Source of the DNA: Streptomyces sp. NBC_01224
GTDB taxonomy: Bacteria > Actinomycetota > Actinomycetes > Streptomycetales > Streptomycetaceae
DNA: 64,000 bases
Direction: 5' to 3'
Assembly (NCBI RefSeq): GCF_036002945.1
Contig: NZ_CP108529.1
Span: 6,629,001 to 6,693,000, forward strand
A program made the translations under genes and the position numbers. Of this stretch, positions 8,551 to 17,170 are shown piece after piece. The notes below the pieces were generated by a model that was not told the DNA's origin, ran no database searches, and saw only the letters and a program-made list of their open reading frames with translations. Within the stretch, counting starts at the first letter, position 1; every line of letters begins with the position of its first letter.

Positions 8551-8577
8551 CTTGTGAGGATTTGAACTGATCACAAG
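8551..8577. promoter_or_regulatory. Inverted repeat in the NlpC/P60 upstream region
   Basis: CTTGTGA at 8551-8557 and TCACAAG at 8571-8577 are exact inverted copies separated by 13 bases. The spacing does not match the Crp consensus (6 bases). Possible operator for an unknown regulator; it lies just upstream of the riboswitch candidate. Confidence 0.35.
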
Positions 8578-8587
8578 TTGGTCACTA

Positions 8588-8712
8588 GGGTCAGGCCTCG
8601 AACCTTCGCACGGTTGATCACCCATTCGGGGTGACGGCGAAGGCACCGCCGAGTCCGTGACGTGCACGGAGCCGGGGATTTATGTCCCCCACAACCCGGT
8701 AGGCGGCTCGAG
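8588..8712 (+). promoter_or_regulatory. Candidate c-di-AMP (ydaO/yuaA-type) riboswitch
   Basis: The 5' leader of the first NlpC/P60 gene is structured and conserved-looking: CGCCGAGTCCGTGACG, GGAGCCGGGGAT, GTCCCCCACAACCCGG and a closing GGCGGCTCG, with internal hairpins (GGGGA/TCCCC, CACCC/GGGTG). Streptomyces cell-wall hydrolase genes (rpf, NlpC/P60) are known to be preceded by ydaO-type riboswitches, which reduce expression when c-di-AMP is high. The call rests on context and motif resemblance; ends are approximate. Confidence 0.55.
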
Positions 8713-8731
8713 GAAGAAGGAGCTCGCCTCC

Positions 8732-9760
8732 GTGGCGTCCCACCGTCGTCCCAAGCAGCCGAGCCGCGCCCGTGTGACCGTGCTCACCGTGACCGCCGCC
8801 GCGGCCGTGGCCCTGACCTCCCAGGCCGCCCACGCCGATCCGAAGCCCTCCAAGGGCGAGGTCAAGGCGAAGGTCGAGAAGCTCGGCCATGAGGCCGGCG
8901 AGGCCAACGAGCAGTACTACGGCGCCAAGGAGAAGCAGCAGAAGCTGGAGAAGGAAGTCGGCGCGCTGCAGGACAAGGTGGCCCGCGGCCAGCAGGAGAT
9001 CAACAACCTGCGCAACGGCCTCGGTTCGCTCGCCGCCGCCCAGTACCGCTCCGGTGGCATCGACCCGTCGGTGCAGCTCTTCCTCTCGTCCAACCCGGAC
9101 ACCTTCCTCGACGAGGCCTCGGCCCTCGACCAGTTGACGGCCAAGCAGACCGAGACCCTGGGGAAGATCCAGGAGAAGCAGCGGGTCCTCGCGCAGGAGC
9201 GCAAGGAGGCCCAGGACAAGCTCGGTGACCTCGCGGACGTGCGCAAGACGCTCGGCGCGAAGAAGAAGAAGCTCCAGGACAAGCTGGCCGAGGCGCAGCG
9301 CCTGCTCAACACGATGACCGAAGCCGAGCGCACGAAGATGCGCGAGGACGACCAGCGTGCCAGCCGCTCCGCCGGCGACCGGGTCGACCTGGGCAAGGAG
9401 GCCCCCGCCTCCGCCTGGGGTGCCGCCGCCCTGAACGCCGCCGCCACCCAGGTGGGCAAGCCGTACCAGCGCGGCGGCACCGGCCCCGGATCCTTCGACT
9501 GCTCCGGGCTGACCCAGTGGGCCTACGCCCAGGCCAACGTCCAGATATCCCGGGTCACGTACACCCAGGTCAACGACGGTGTCCACATCGGGCGCAGCGC
9601 GCTGAAGCCGGGCGACCTGGTCTTCTTCAACAACACGTCTCACGTGGGCCTCTACGCGGGCAACAACACCGTCCTGCACGCCCCGTACACGGGCACGGTC
9701 GTCCGCTACGAGTCGATGAACACCATGGGCAGCTTCCAGTTCGGCGTGCGCGTCGGCTGA
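8732..9760 (+). CDS. Secreted NlpC/P60 peptidoglycan endopeptidase
   Basis: 342 residues. Signal peptide (1-~31: basic MASHRRPKQ start, Ala/Val core, cleavage near AAHA), a coiled coil with many Lys/Glu (~35-205), then a C-terminal NlpC/P60 domain. The catalytic cysteine lies in FDCSGLTQWAY, the histidine in TSHVGLYAG and the third residue in HAPYTG. Such enzymes cut D-Glu to diaminopimelate bonds in cell-wall stem peptides, and the coiled coil often autoinhibits. GTG 8732 has AAGAAGGAG at 8714-8722. A paralogue follows at 9998. Confidence 0.93.
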   Translation: MASHRRPKQPSRARVTVLTVTAAAAVALTSQAAHADPKPSKGEVKAKVEKLGHEAGEANEQYYGAKEKQQKLEKEVGALQDKVARGQQEINNLRNGLGSLAAAQYRSGGIDPSVQLFLSSNPDTFLDEASALDQLTAKQTETLGKIQEKQRVLAQERKEAQDKLGDLADVRKTLGAKKKKLQDKLAEAQRLLNTMTEAERTKMREDDQRASRSAGDRVDLGKEAPASAWGAAALNAAATQVGKPYQRGGTGPGSFDCSGLTQWAYAQANVQISRVTYTQVNDGVHIGRSALKPGDLVFFNNTSHVGLYAGNNTVLHAPYTGTVVRYESMNTMGSFQFGVRVG

Positions 9761-9802
9761 CGACGCCCGAACGGGCGAATTCCCGCGCCCGCGCAGACAG
9801 TC

Positions 9803-9837
9803 CGCCCCGCCGGAGACCACAGGTCACCGGCGGGGCG
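9803..9837 (+). terminator. Terminator after the first NlpC/P60 gene
   Basis: Inverted repeat CGCCCCGCCGG / CCGGCGGGGCG (11 bp) whose 13-base loop can extend the stem with GACC/GGTC. It separates the two NlpC/P60 paralogues transcriptionally. Confidence 0.75.
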
Positions 9838-9997
9838 TCGCCGTTTCTGCCGTCCTGCCGCCCGGCGCAGCCTTTGGTCGCTCCGTAATCGTCCGACTAC
9901 TGTCTGCCTGCCGTGCAGCTCCCGGTCGTCGGTCCGCCCGTCCCGGGCGGCAGGGGCTGCGCGCGTCTGCCTACAGCGGAAGGGAGTGCGGCGTCCT

Positions 9998-11029
9998 GTG
10001 GTGTCCCATCGCCGTTCCACACAGCCCGGCCTCAACCGGGGCGCCCGGGTCACTGTTCTGTCGGCCGCGGCGGCGACCGCGGCCGCCACGCTCGGGGCGG
10101 CCACCGCGAACGCCGACCCGCAGGACACGCCCCGGACCGCCAAGGCCCGGCTCGACCGGCTGTACAGCGAGGCGGAGCGGGCCACCGAGCAGTACAACAA
10201 GGCCGGTGAGGACGCCGACCGGCTGCGCGGCGAGCTGAAGCGGACCCAGGACCGGGCGGCCCGCGACCAGGAACGCCTCAACCGGATGCGTACGGCGCTC
10301 GGTTCGGTGGCGAGCGCGCAGTACCGCTCGGGCGGCCTCGATCCCTCGCTCGCTCTGCTGCTCTCCTCCGACCCGGACACCTACCTCGACCGGGCGGCCA
10401 CCCTGGACCGCCTGACCGAGTATCAGGCCACCGAGCTGCGGCAGCTCCAGCAGGCTCAGCGCTCTCTCGCGCAGACCCGCGCGGAGGCCGCGCGGGCGCT
10501 GGCCGATCTGGAGCGCAACAGGGCGGCCGCCACCCGCCACAAACAGACCGTCGAGCGCAAGCTCGCCCGGGCCAAGCAGCTGCTGGACGCGCTGCCCGGG
10601 GCCGACCGGGCGGACTTCGAGCGGTCCTCGCGCTCCGGCCGCGACGACGTGTTCCCGGCCACGGCCGTTCTGCCGGCCGGCTCCGCACGGGCGGCCGCAG
10701 CCGTCATGGCGGTCCGGCAGGCACTGGGCCGCCCGTACATCTGGGGGGCCAACGGGCCGGCCGGATTCGACTGCTCCGGGCTGATGCAGTGGGCGTACGC
10801 CCAGGCCGGGGTCAGCCTGCCGCGCACCTCACAGGCCCAGCGGTACGCGGGACACATGGTGCCGCTCTCCGAGGCCCGCCCCGGCGACCTGGTCGCCTAT
10901 CGCGCGGACGCCGGCCATATCGGCATGTACGTCGGCAACGGCCAGGTGATCCACGCCCCGTACCCGGGTGCCCCGGTGCGCTACGACCCCGTCGGCATGA
11001 TGCCCGTCTCCTCGGTCACCCGCATCTGA
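9998..11029 (+). CDS. Secreted NlpC/P60 peptidoglycan endopeptidase (tandem paralogue)
   Basis: 343 residues with the same plan as the gene before it: SHRRSTQPG N-terminus, signal peptide ending near TANA, Arg/Glu/Gln-rich coiled coil, linker, and NlpC/P60 domain with FDCSGLMQWAY, DAGHIGMYVG and HAPYPG. Start chosen at GTG 9998 (AAGGGAG at 9980-9986); GTG 10001 and 9986 are also possible. No riboswitch-like leader precedes it, so unlike its neighbour it is probably not controlled by c-di-AMP (inference). The next gene starts 17 bases after the stop. Confidence 0.92.
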   Translation: MVSHRRSTQPGLNRGARVTVLSAAAATAAATLGAATANADPQDTPRTAKARLDRLYSEAERATEQYNKAGEDADRLRGELKRTQDRAARDQERLNRMRTALGSVASAQYRSGGLDPSLALLLSSDPDTYLDRAATLDRLTEYQATELRQLQQAQRSLAQTRAEAARALADLERNRAAATRHKQTVERKLARAKQLLDALPGADRADFERSSRSGRDDVFPATAVLPAGSARAAAAVMAVRQALGRPYIWGANGPAGFDCSGLMQWAYAQAGVSLPRTSQAQRYAGHMVPLSEARPGDLVAYRADAGHIGMYVGNGQVIHAPYPGAPVRYDPVGMMPVSSVTRI

Positions 11030-11046
11030 CCCGTACCCTCGACCGG

Positions 11047-12303
11047 GTGACTGACAGGCGGCGTACCGCACCGCGGGGACGTAACGGAGGACGGCGCACG
11101 GCGGGAGTGCTGCTCGCCGGGCTGCTGTTCGTCTCCGCCTGCGCGGCCCCCGACGACGGCGCCGCCCCGGACTCCACCGCCCGAGGTATCCGCGCCACCC
11201 TGGACCGCCGCGCGGCCGCCGTGCTGGAACACGACACGGACGCCTATCTGGCCGCCATAGACCCGAGGGCCACCGGGTTGCGCACGGCCCAGCGCCGGGA
11301 ACTGGACAACCTCGCGGACGTACCGCTGAGCTCATGGACGTACCGGCTGACGGACGTGACCGGACAGGGCACCGACCGGGCGACCGCGGACATACAGCTG
11401 CGCTACCGGATCAAGGGCTACGACGCCGCCCCGGTCACCGCGGACCGGGTGCTCGATCTGAGACGGGACAGCGCGGACGACCGCTGGTACATCGTCGGCG
11501 ACCGGGCGGGCAAGGACAGCGGCCGGCAGCTCTGGCAGCAGGGCGATGTCCAGGTCGTGGACGGAAAGCACAGCCTCGTCCTCGGGGTCGGCCGCACCGA
11601 GCAGGAGCTGCGCCGGATCGCCCGGGCCGCGGACCGGGCGGTGCCCGCCGTCTCGGACGCCTGGCCGGAACGCTGGGCAGGCCGCGTGGTGGTGCTCGTA
11701 CCGCACACCATGGAGGACATGGCGGATCTGCTGGGGTCACCGGCGGCGAACTACCGGGGCATCGCGGCCGTCACCACCGCGCAGACCGGCGGTCCGGACC
11801 GGGCGCCCGCGGACCGGGTGATCGTCAACCCGCAGGCGTACGGCATGCTCGGCACCTTCGGACAGCGGATCGTCCTCACCCACGAGATCACCCATGTCGC
11901 CACCCGCACCCGCACCTCCGCCGCCACCCCGACCTGGCTCTCCGAGGGCTTCGCCGACTGGGCGGCCTACCGCGCCGAGGACCGTACCGCCGCACAGGCC
12001 GCGCCCGAACTGGCCGGCGCCGTCCTGCGCGGCGATCTGCCCGCCGAGCTCCCCACGGGCGAGGACTTCGGCTTCGCGGGAGACCCCGCGCGTCTGGCGA
12101 GGGCGTACGAGGGCGCCTGGCTGGCCTGCGAGCTGATCGCCGACCACTGGGGCGAGAAGAAGCTGTTCGCCTTCTATCGGGCCGTCGGAGGGCACTCAGG
12201 GCGGGACGGGGCGGTGGAGCAGGCCATGCACAAGGTGCTCTCCACAACCCCGCAGGACTTCACGGCACGCTGGCGGGAGTATCTGCGCTCCCGGCTCGGC
12301 TGA
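11047..12303 (+). CDS. Lipoprotein zinc metallopeptidase (gluzincin-like)
   Basis: 418 residues. Lipoprotein signal with lipobox VSAC (lipidated Cys 32) after a twin-Arg-containing basic start. A zinc motif HEITH (residues 279-283) is followed 17 residues on by the glutamate of LSEGFADW (residue 300), the layout of gluzincin (peptidase MA-like) enzymes. The N-terminal ~150 residues look like a lipoprotein-type beta domain that may bind substrate. It follows the NlpC/P60 gene by 17 bases, suggesting cotranscription and a wall-associated role. Its stop codon is at the edge of a MITE-like element. Confidence 0.85.
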   Translation: MTDRRRTAPRGRNGGRRTAGVLLAGLLFVSACAAPDDGAAPDSTARGIRATLDRRAAAVLEHDTDAYLAAIDPRATGLRTAQRRELDNLADVPLSSWTYRLTDVTGQGTDRATADIQLRYRIKGYDAAPVTADRVLDLRRDSADDRWYIVGDRAGKDSGRQLWQQGDVQVVDGKHSLVLGVGRTEQELRRIARAADRAVPAVSDAWPERWAGRVVVLVPHTMEDMADLLGSPAANYRGIAAVTTAQTGGPDRAPADRVIVNPQAYGMLGTFGQRIVLTHEITHVATRTRTSAATPTWLSEGFADWAAYRAEDRTAAQAAPELAGAVLRGDLPAELPTGEDFGFAGDPARLARAYEGAWLACELIADHWGEKKLFAFYRAVGGHSGRDGAVEQAMHKVLSTTPQDFTARWREYLRSRLG

Positions 12304-12494
12304 GAGCCTGTCGGGTGCCCTCCGACCGGGCGGCCACGCCCTGGCACGCACGCTTCCCGCGTTGTCGTCAGTCACCGACTCCCCCATAGCTGAAGGCATG
12401 GGGGGACCCCCTTCGCGTCGACTCCCTCCTTCGCCTTGGAATCGCACGCACCAGACCGCGTCCGTTATCCGATCGGAGGTCACCCGACAGGCTC
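12304..12494. mobile_element. MITE-like element with terminal inverted repeats
   Basis: Terminal repeats GAGCCTGTCGGGTG (12304-12317) and CACCCGACAGGCTC (12481-12494) are exact inverted copies, and the next ~12 bases inward match at 10 positions (CCTCCGACCGG against CCGATCGGAGG). TGA occurs immediately outside both ends (12301-12303 and 12495-12497), as a 3-bp target duplication would. No open reading frame for a transposase. An internal palindrome (CCCCCAT/ATGGGGG, 12381-12404) is also present. GAG ends with a 3-bp duplication recall IS5-family elements (inference), which could move it in trans. Confidence 0.7.
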
Positions 12495-12508
12495 TGAGCG
12501 AGACGCGC

Positions 12509-13759
12509 TCAGGAGCCGACCGGCTCGGCATCCCGGCCGGCGCCGGACCGGGCGGCCGGCGGCCGGCCGCCCTCGCGCGGCATCCCGGACACCGTCTGCC
12601 GCCACAGCTGCCGGCAGGCGATCAGCGTCGCCGCGACCAGCAGGCCGTTGCGCAGGAACATCAGCGTCACGCCCATCGCGTCGCTGGTCACCACATGGAC
12701 GAAACCGAGCGGGAACTCCAGCTGAGTGATGCCCGTGGCGAGCAGCACCAGAACGGCCGGCAGCCCCATCCGGCTGTCGCGGAAGACCAGGCAGACCGCC
12801 GCCAGGCCGACCAGCCACACCATGTACTGGGGGCTGATCACCCGGCTCGTCGTCGTGAACAGCAGCACCGCCGTGAACGCCGCGTCGGCCGGGGTGTTCA
12901 CCCGGAAGTCACAGGCCCGCAGCCGCCACACCAGCAGCCAGCCGAAGGCCACGACGGACAGGCCGAGGGCGAGCGTGCTCACCAGCGGCACATGCGGACC
13001 CAGGAACTCCAGCGAGCCGTAGTGCAGTTCCACCCGGCCCTGCCAGCCGAACTGCCGCCACACATGGAAGACCAGCGCCCCCAGCGACTCGACCTCGGTG
13101 CCCCGGTCGCGCTGGAAGCCGAGAAAGGCCAGCGCACCGGGCATCGCCACGGTGCAGACCACCAGCAACCCGGCCGCCGCCACCGCCGCGGCCGTCCACG
13201 CCCGGCGCGTCTGCGGCCCACGTGCGGTACCGGCCAGGATCAGCACCGGCCACACCTTCAGCAGCGCCCCCACGGCGGCCAGCACCCCCAGCACCCGCGG
13301 ATGCCGCACCCCCGCAAGCAGCGCCGCCACCGCCACCGCCGCCACCATCACGTCGTAGCGGGCGTACGCGGTCGTACCGAGCAGCGGCACCCCCGCCACC
13401 CACACCCAGGCGCCCGCCGTCCACCGGCCGGTCCGGCGGCCCGCGTACAGCAGCAGCCCCAGCACCAGCCCGTCGCACAGGAACGCGAGGACGAAGAAGG
13501 CCGAGGCGTAGTCCAGGAACGGGAGCAGGGCGGGGGAGAGGATGGCGAGCGCGGCGAGGGGCGGGTACTGCCAGGTGACGTCGGACTGCGGGTACGTACC
13601 GGTCTTCAGGACCTCGGACCAGCCGTGGTAGATCACCGAGACATCACTGGTCACGTCCGGTCCGGGCAGCGTGATCACCTTCGTGACGCAGAGCAGCAGC
13701 GTGACCCTGGTGAGGGCCCACACCGCGAGAGCGAGCCGCGCGCCGGTCGATCCCGTCAT
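12509..13759 (-). CDS. GT-C family (GT87/DUF2029) polyprenol-phosphate mannosyltransferase-like membrane protein
   Basis: 416 residues with about ten hydrophobic segments, the GT-C arrangement. The first extracytoplasmic loop carries acidic residues (PGPDVTSDVSVIYHGW), the catalytic area of this family. It is divergent from the PimB-like GT4. In Mycobacterium tuberculosis the same neighbourhood has Rv2181, an alpha-1,2-mannosyltransferase for lipomannan, so a lipoglycan role is a reasonable inference. Start at 13759 (ATG, GATGAGGCGTC upstream); a much longer frame upstream overlaps the divergent gene and is not credible. Confidence 0.82.
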   Translation of the reverse strand: MTGSTGARLALAVWALTRVTLLLCVTKVITLPGPDVTSDVSVIYHGWSEVLKTGTYPQSDVTWQYPPLAALAILSPALLPFLDYASAFFVLAFLCDGLVLGLLLYAGRRTGRWTAGAWVWVAGVPLLGTTAYARYDVMVAAVAVAALLAGVRHPRVLGVLAAVGALLKVWPVLILAGTARGPQTRRAWTAAAVAAAGLLVVCTVAMPGALAFLGFQRDRGTEVESLGALVFHVWRQFGWQGRVELHYGSLEFLGPHVPLVSTLALGLSVVAFGWLLVWRLRACDFRVNTPADAAFTAVLLFTTTSRVISPQYMVWLVGLAAVCLVFRDSRMGLPAVLVLLATGITQLEFPLGFVHVVTSDAMGVTLMFLRNGLLVAATLIACRQLWRQTVSGMPREGGRPPAARSGAGRDAEPVGS

Positions 13760-13858
13760 GGACGCCTCATCCGTTTCGGCAGTGGGTACGACGAGCCATG
13801 ATGCCCGCCCGGCCTGTGCGAGAGCCATCGGCCCGGCCGCCCGGTACTGTCGGCCGGG

Positions 13859-15001
13859 ATGGACAAGACCCTGATCGTGACCAACGACTTCCCGCCCCGC
13901 CCCGGCGGCATCCAGGCATTCCTGCACAACATGGCACTGCGCCTGGACCCCGGACAGATCGTCGTATACACCTCCACCTGGAAGCGCAGCCCCGAAGGCA
14001 TCGCGGCCACCGCCGCCTTCGACGCCGAGCAGCCGTTCACCGTCGTCCGAGACCGTACGACGATGCTGCTGCCGACCCCGCGGGTCACCCGGCGCGCGGT
14101 GCAGCTGCTGCGCGTACACGGCTGCACATCCGTCTGGTTCGGCGCCGCGGCCCCGCTCGGGCTGATGGCTCCGGCGCTGCGCAGGGCCGGTGCCCGCCGC
14201 CTGGTCGCCACCACGCACGGGCACGAGGCGGGCTGGGCCCAGCTGCCCGCGGCCCGGCAGCTGCTGGGCAGGATCGGCGAGACCACGGACACGATCACCT
14301 ACCTGGGGGAGTACACCCGCTCCCGGATCGCCACCACACTCAGTCCCGAGGCGGCGGACCGCATGGTTCAACTGCCGCCCGGCGTCGACGAGAAGACCTT
14401 CCACCCGGACTCCGGCGGGGACCTGATCAGGGCCCGGCTCGGGCTCTCGGACCGGCCCGTCGTCGTCTGTGTGTCACGGCTCGTGCCACGCAAGGGCCAG
14501 GACACGCTGATCCTCGCGATGCCCGCGATCCTGGCGCAGGTACCGGACGCGGTGCTGCTGATCGTCGGTGGCGGACCGTACGCCAAGGAGCTGAAACGGC
14601 TGGCCGAGGAGACGGGGGTCGGCGAGTCGGTGCGCTTCACCGGGCCGGTGCCGTGGGACGAACTGCCTGCCCACTGCGGCGCGGGCGACGTCTTCGCCAT
14701 GCCGTGCCGGACCCGTCGAGGCGGCCTCGACGTGGAGGGCCTCGGCATCGTCTTCCTGGAGGCGTCCGCGACCGGACTGCCGGTGGTGGCGGGCGACTCG
14801 GGCGGTGCGCCGGACGCCGTGCTCGACGGCGAGACCGGCTGGGTGGTGCGCGGCGGCTCCGTGGAGGAGTCGGCCGACCGGATCGTCACCCTGCTCCGTG
14901 ACCCGGAGCTGCGGCAGCGGATGGGAGAGCGGGGGCGGGCCTGGGTCGAGGAGAAGTGGCGCTGGGACCTGCTGGCCGACAGGCTCCGCGCGCTGCTCTG
15001 A
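13859..15001 (+). CDS. pimB: GT4 glycosyltransferase, PimB-like phosphatidylinositol mannosyltransferase
   Basis: 380 residues, GT-B fold. N-terminal glycine-rich motif PPRPGGIQAF, the hinge SRLVPRKGQDTLI, nucleotide-sugar part with VGGGPYAKEL and the C-terminal EX7E motif in EGLGIVFLEASATGLPVV. The match is to PimB' (Rv2188c), the GDP-mannose-dependent alpha-1,6-mannosyltransferase that makes PIM2 on the cytoplasmic leaflet. Neighbours here (fadD15-like, GT-C) are also neighbours in M. tuberculosis. The symbol is by homology; substrate specificity is not proven. Confidence 0.85.
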   Translation: MDKTLIVTNDFPPRPGGIQAFLHNMALRLDPGQIVVYTSTWKRSPEGIAATAAFDAEQPFTVVRDRTTMLLPTPRVTRRAVQLLRVHGCTSVWFGAAAPLGLMAPALRRAGARRLVATTHGHEAGWAQLPAARQLLGRIGETTDTITYLGEYTRSRIATTLSPEAADRMVQLPPGVDEKTFHPDSGGDLIRARLGLSDRPVVVCVSRLVPRKGQDTLILAMPAILAQVPDAVLLIVGGGPYAKELKRLAEETGVGESVRFTGPVPWDELPAHCGAGDVFAMPCRTRRGGLDVEGLGIVFLEASATGLPVVAGDSGGAPDAVLDGETGWVVRGGSVEESADRIVTLLRDPELRQRMGERGRAWVEEKWRWDLLADRLRALL

Positions 15002-15042
15002 CCACACGTGACGCGGTACGCCGAGGGGGCCCGCGCGAGTAC

Positions 15043-15083
15043 GTGAGAGGGGGCCCGCACACGCCGTGCGGGCCCCCTCTCAC
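15043..15083. terminator. Bidirectional terminator between pimB and fadD
   Basis: Perfect 18-bp inverted repeat (GTGAGAGGGGGCCCGCAC and complement) with a 5-base loop between convergent stops. Confidence 0.9.
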
Positions 15084-15093
15084 ATGCTTCGGG

Positions 15094-16890
15094 TCAGCCT
15101 CGGTAGATCGACTCGACCTCGTCCGCGAAGTCCTTCGCCACCACATTCCGCTTCAGCTTCAGCGACGGTGTGATGTGCCCCGCCTCCTCGGTGAACTGAG
15201 ACGCCAGGATGCGGAACTTGCGTACCGACTCCGCCTTGGACACCGCGGCGTTCCCGTCGTCCACCGCCCGTTGCACCTCGGCCAGCAGCTCCGGGTCCTC
15301 ACGCAGCGACACGGCCGTCGAGCCGGCCGGCTTGCCGTGCTCCTCGGCCCAGCGGCCCAGGAACTCCTCGTCCAGGGTGATCAGCGCGCCCACGAACGGC
15401 CGCCCGTCGCCGACCACCATGCACTCGGCGACCAGGGCGTGCCCGCGGATGCGGTCCTCGATCACCGCGGGAGCGACGTTCTTGCCGCCCGCCGTGACGA
15501 TGATCTCCTTCTTGCGTCCGGTGATCGCGAGATAGCCGTCCTCGTCGAGCGTGCCGATGTCGCCCGTGTGGAACCAACCGTCGGCCAGTGCCTCGGCCGA
15601 CGCCACCTCGTTGTTCCAGTAGCCGGTGAACAGGTGCTCGCCGTGCAGCAGTACCTCGCCGTCGTCGGCGATCCGGACGACCGAGCCGGGCAGCGGCTGG
15701 CCGACCGTACCGATCTTCTGCCGGTCCCACGGATTGAACGCGGTGGCCGCGCACGTCTCGGTGAGCCCGTAGCCCTCAAGCACCGTGAAGCCGATACCGC
15801 GGTAGAAATGGCCGAGCCGCTCGCCCAGCGGTGCGCCGCCGGAGATCGCGTACTCGCCGCGTCCGCCGAGAACGGCCCGCAGCTTGCTGTAGACCAGCCG
15901 GTCGAAGACCCTGTGCTTGAACCTCAGGCCCATGGACGGGCCCTGAGGGGTGCCCAGCGCGCGGCTGTACGCGATCGCCGTGTTCGCGGCCTTGTCGAAG
16001 ATCTTGCCCTTGCCGTCGGCCTGCGCCTTGGCGCGCGCCGAGTTGTAGACCTTCTCGAAGACCCGCGGCACACCGAGGATCAACGTCGGCCGGAAGGAGG
16101 CCAGTTCATCGGTGAGATTCTTGATGTCCGGTACGCAGCCGAGCTTGATCGGGGCCATCACCGAGGCCACCTCGACCAGCCGTCCGAAGACATGCGCGGC
16201 GGGCAGGAAGAGCAGCACCGAACACTCGCCGGTACGGAAGAGGGGCTTCAGCCGCTCCACCACATTGCCGCACTCCGCGAAGAAGCTGCGGTGCGTGAGC
16301 ACGCAGCCCTTGGGACGGCCGGTGGTGCCCGAGGTGTAGACGATGGTGGCCGGGTCGTCCGCCTTGGCGCTCGCCATCCGCAGGTCCAGGGTCTCGTCCG
16401 AGACGTCCTCGCCGGTCGCCGACAGTTGGCGGACCGCGTCGTCCTCGATCTGCCAGATGCCCTTCAGGGCAGGCAGATCCGCCTGGACCGAGACCACGGA
16501 GGCCTGGTGCGCCTCCGACTCCACGATGCACAAGGTGGCACCGGAGTCACCGAGGATCCACTGGATCTGCTCGGGCGAGCTGGTCTCGTACACCGGGACG
16601 GTGACCGCGCCCGCGCTCCAGATCGCGAAGTCGAGCAGTACCCACTCGTAGCGCGTACGGGAGAGCAGGGCCACCCGGTCGCCCGCTTCGATGCCCGCAG
16701 CGATCAGACCCTTGGCGACGGCTCTGACCTCGGCCAGGAACTGTGTGGCGTCGACATCGGTCCACACTCCCGCCACTTTGCGGCTCATCACCGCAACATC
16801 GGGATGCTGAGCGGCATTGCGGCGGATGAGATCCGTCAGGTTGCCGTCCGAGGGGACCTCGTACAGGGCCGGAAGGCTGAACTCGCGCAA
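15094..16890 (-). CDS. Long-chain fatty acyl-CoA/AMP ligase (FadD15-like)
   Basis: 598 residues, ANL adenylating family. The phosphate-binding loop YTSGTTGRPKG, the acyl-site motif GYGLTETCA, the hinge-region motif TGDIGTLDEDGYL and the C-terminal lysine region GRKKEIIVTAGGKNV are present. It activates fatty acids as acyl-AMP/acyl-CoA. At ~600 residues with a middle insertion it belongs to the long bacterial FACL (FadD15) group. Start codon TTG at 16890 is supported by GAGGAG 8 bases upstream; no ATG or GTG nearby gives the conserved N-terminus MREFSLPALYE. Confidence 0.9.
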   Translation of the reverse strand: MREFSLPALYEVPSDGNLTDLIRRNAAQHPDVAVMSRKVAGVWTDVDATQFLAEVRAVAKGLIAAGIEAGDRVALLSRTRYEWVLLDFAIWSAGAVTVPVYETSSPEQIQWILGDSGATLCIVESEAHQASVVSVQADLPALKGIWQIEDDAVRQLSATGEDVSDETLDLRMASAKADDPATIVYTSGTTGRPKGCVLTHRSFFAECGNVVERLKPLFRTGECSVLLFLPAAHVFGRLVEVASVMAPIKLGCVPDIKNLTDELASFRPTLILGVPRVFEKVYNSARAKAQADGKGKIFDKAANTAIAYSRALGTPQGPSMGLRFKHRVFDRLVYSKLRAVLGGRGEYAISGGAPLGERLGHFYRGIGFTVLEGYGLTETCAATAFNPWDRQKIGTVGQPLPGSVVRIADDGEVLLHGEHLFTGYWNNEVASAEALADGWFHTGDIGTLDEDGYLAITGRKKEIIVTAGGKNVAPAVIEDRIRGHALVAECMVVGDGRPFVGALITLDEEFLGRWAEEHGKPAGSTAVSLREDPELLAEVQRAVDDGNAAVSKAESVRKFRILASQFTEEAGHITPSLKLKRNVVAKDFADEVESIYRG

Positions 16891-17170
16891 GACTGCTGCT
16901 CCTCATCGGGCTCCGGTGCCACGGCTCTGTGTGACGCACCGGCTGCGGTCCAAGACTGGCGGGTGCTCAGTGGTGTGAGCACGGCTGGACTGCCCGGACG
17001 TTACCCACCAGTACTCGGTTCCCGATAGGGGGTTCCGGCCAGATGTCTTATGCGTCACACACAACGGTGATCCTTGCGCGCACAGTAGTCCACTGTGATT
17101 ACCGCCCGGAGGTCGTCGCAGGTCCGGCGGCCTCTACCCAGGTGGACAGCAGAGTTCTAGGGTGATCGTC

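Noticed and set aside
10789..11046. Extended upstream start for the lipoprotein peptidase
   Set aside because: It overlaps the NlpC/P60 gene and lacks a signal sequence, while GTG 11047 gives a clear lipobox.
12362..13801. 479-codon plus-strand frame covering the MITE and the GT-C gene
   Set aside because: It starts in the MITE and runs antisense to the membrane glycosyltransferase; composition is His/Arg/Gln/Pro-rich, typical of a shadow.
15027..15060. Direct repeat GAGGGGGCCCGC (twice) after pimB
   Set aside because: The second copy is part of the terminator arm; nothing more is supported.
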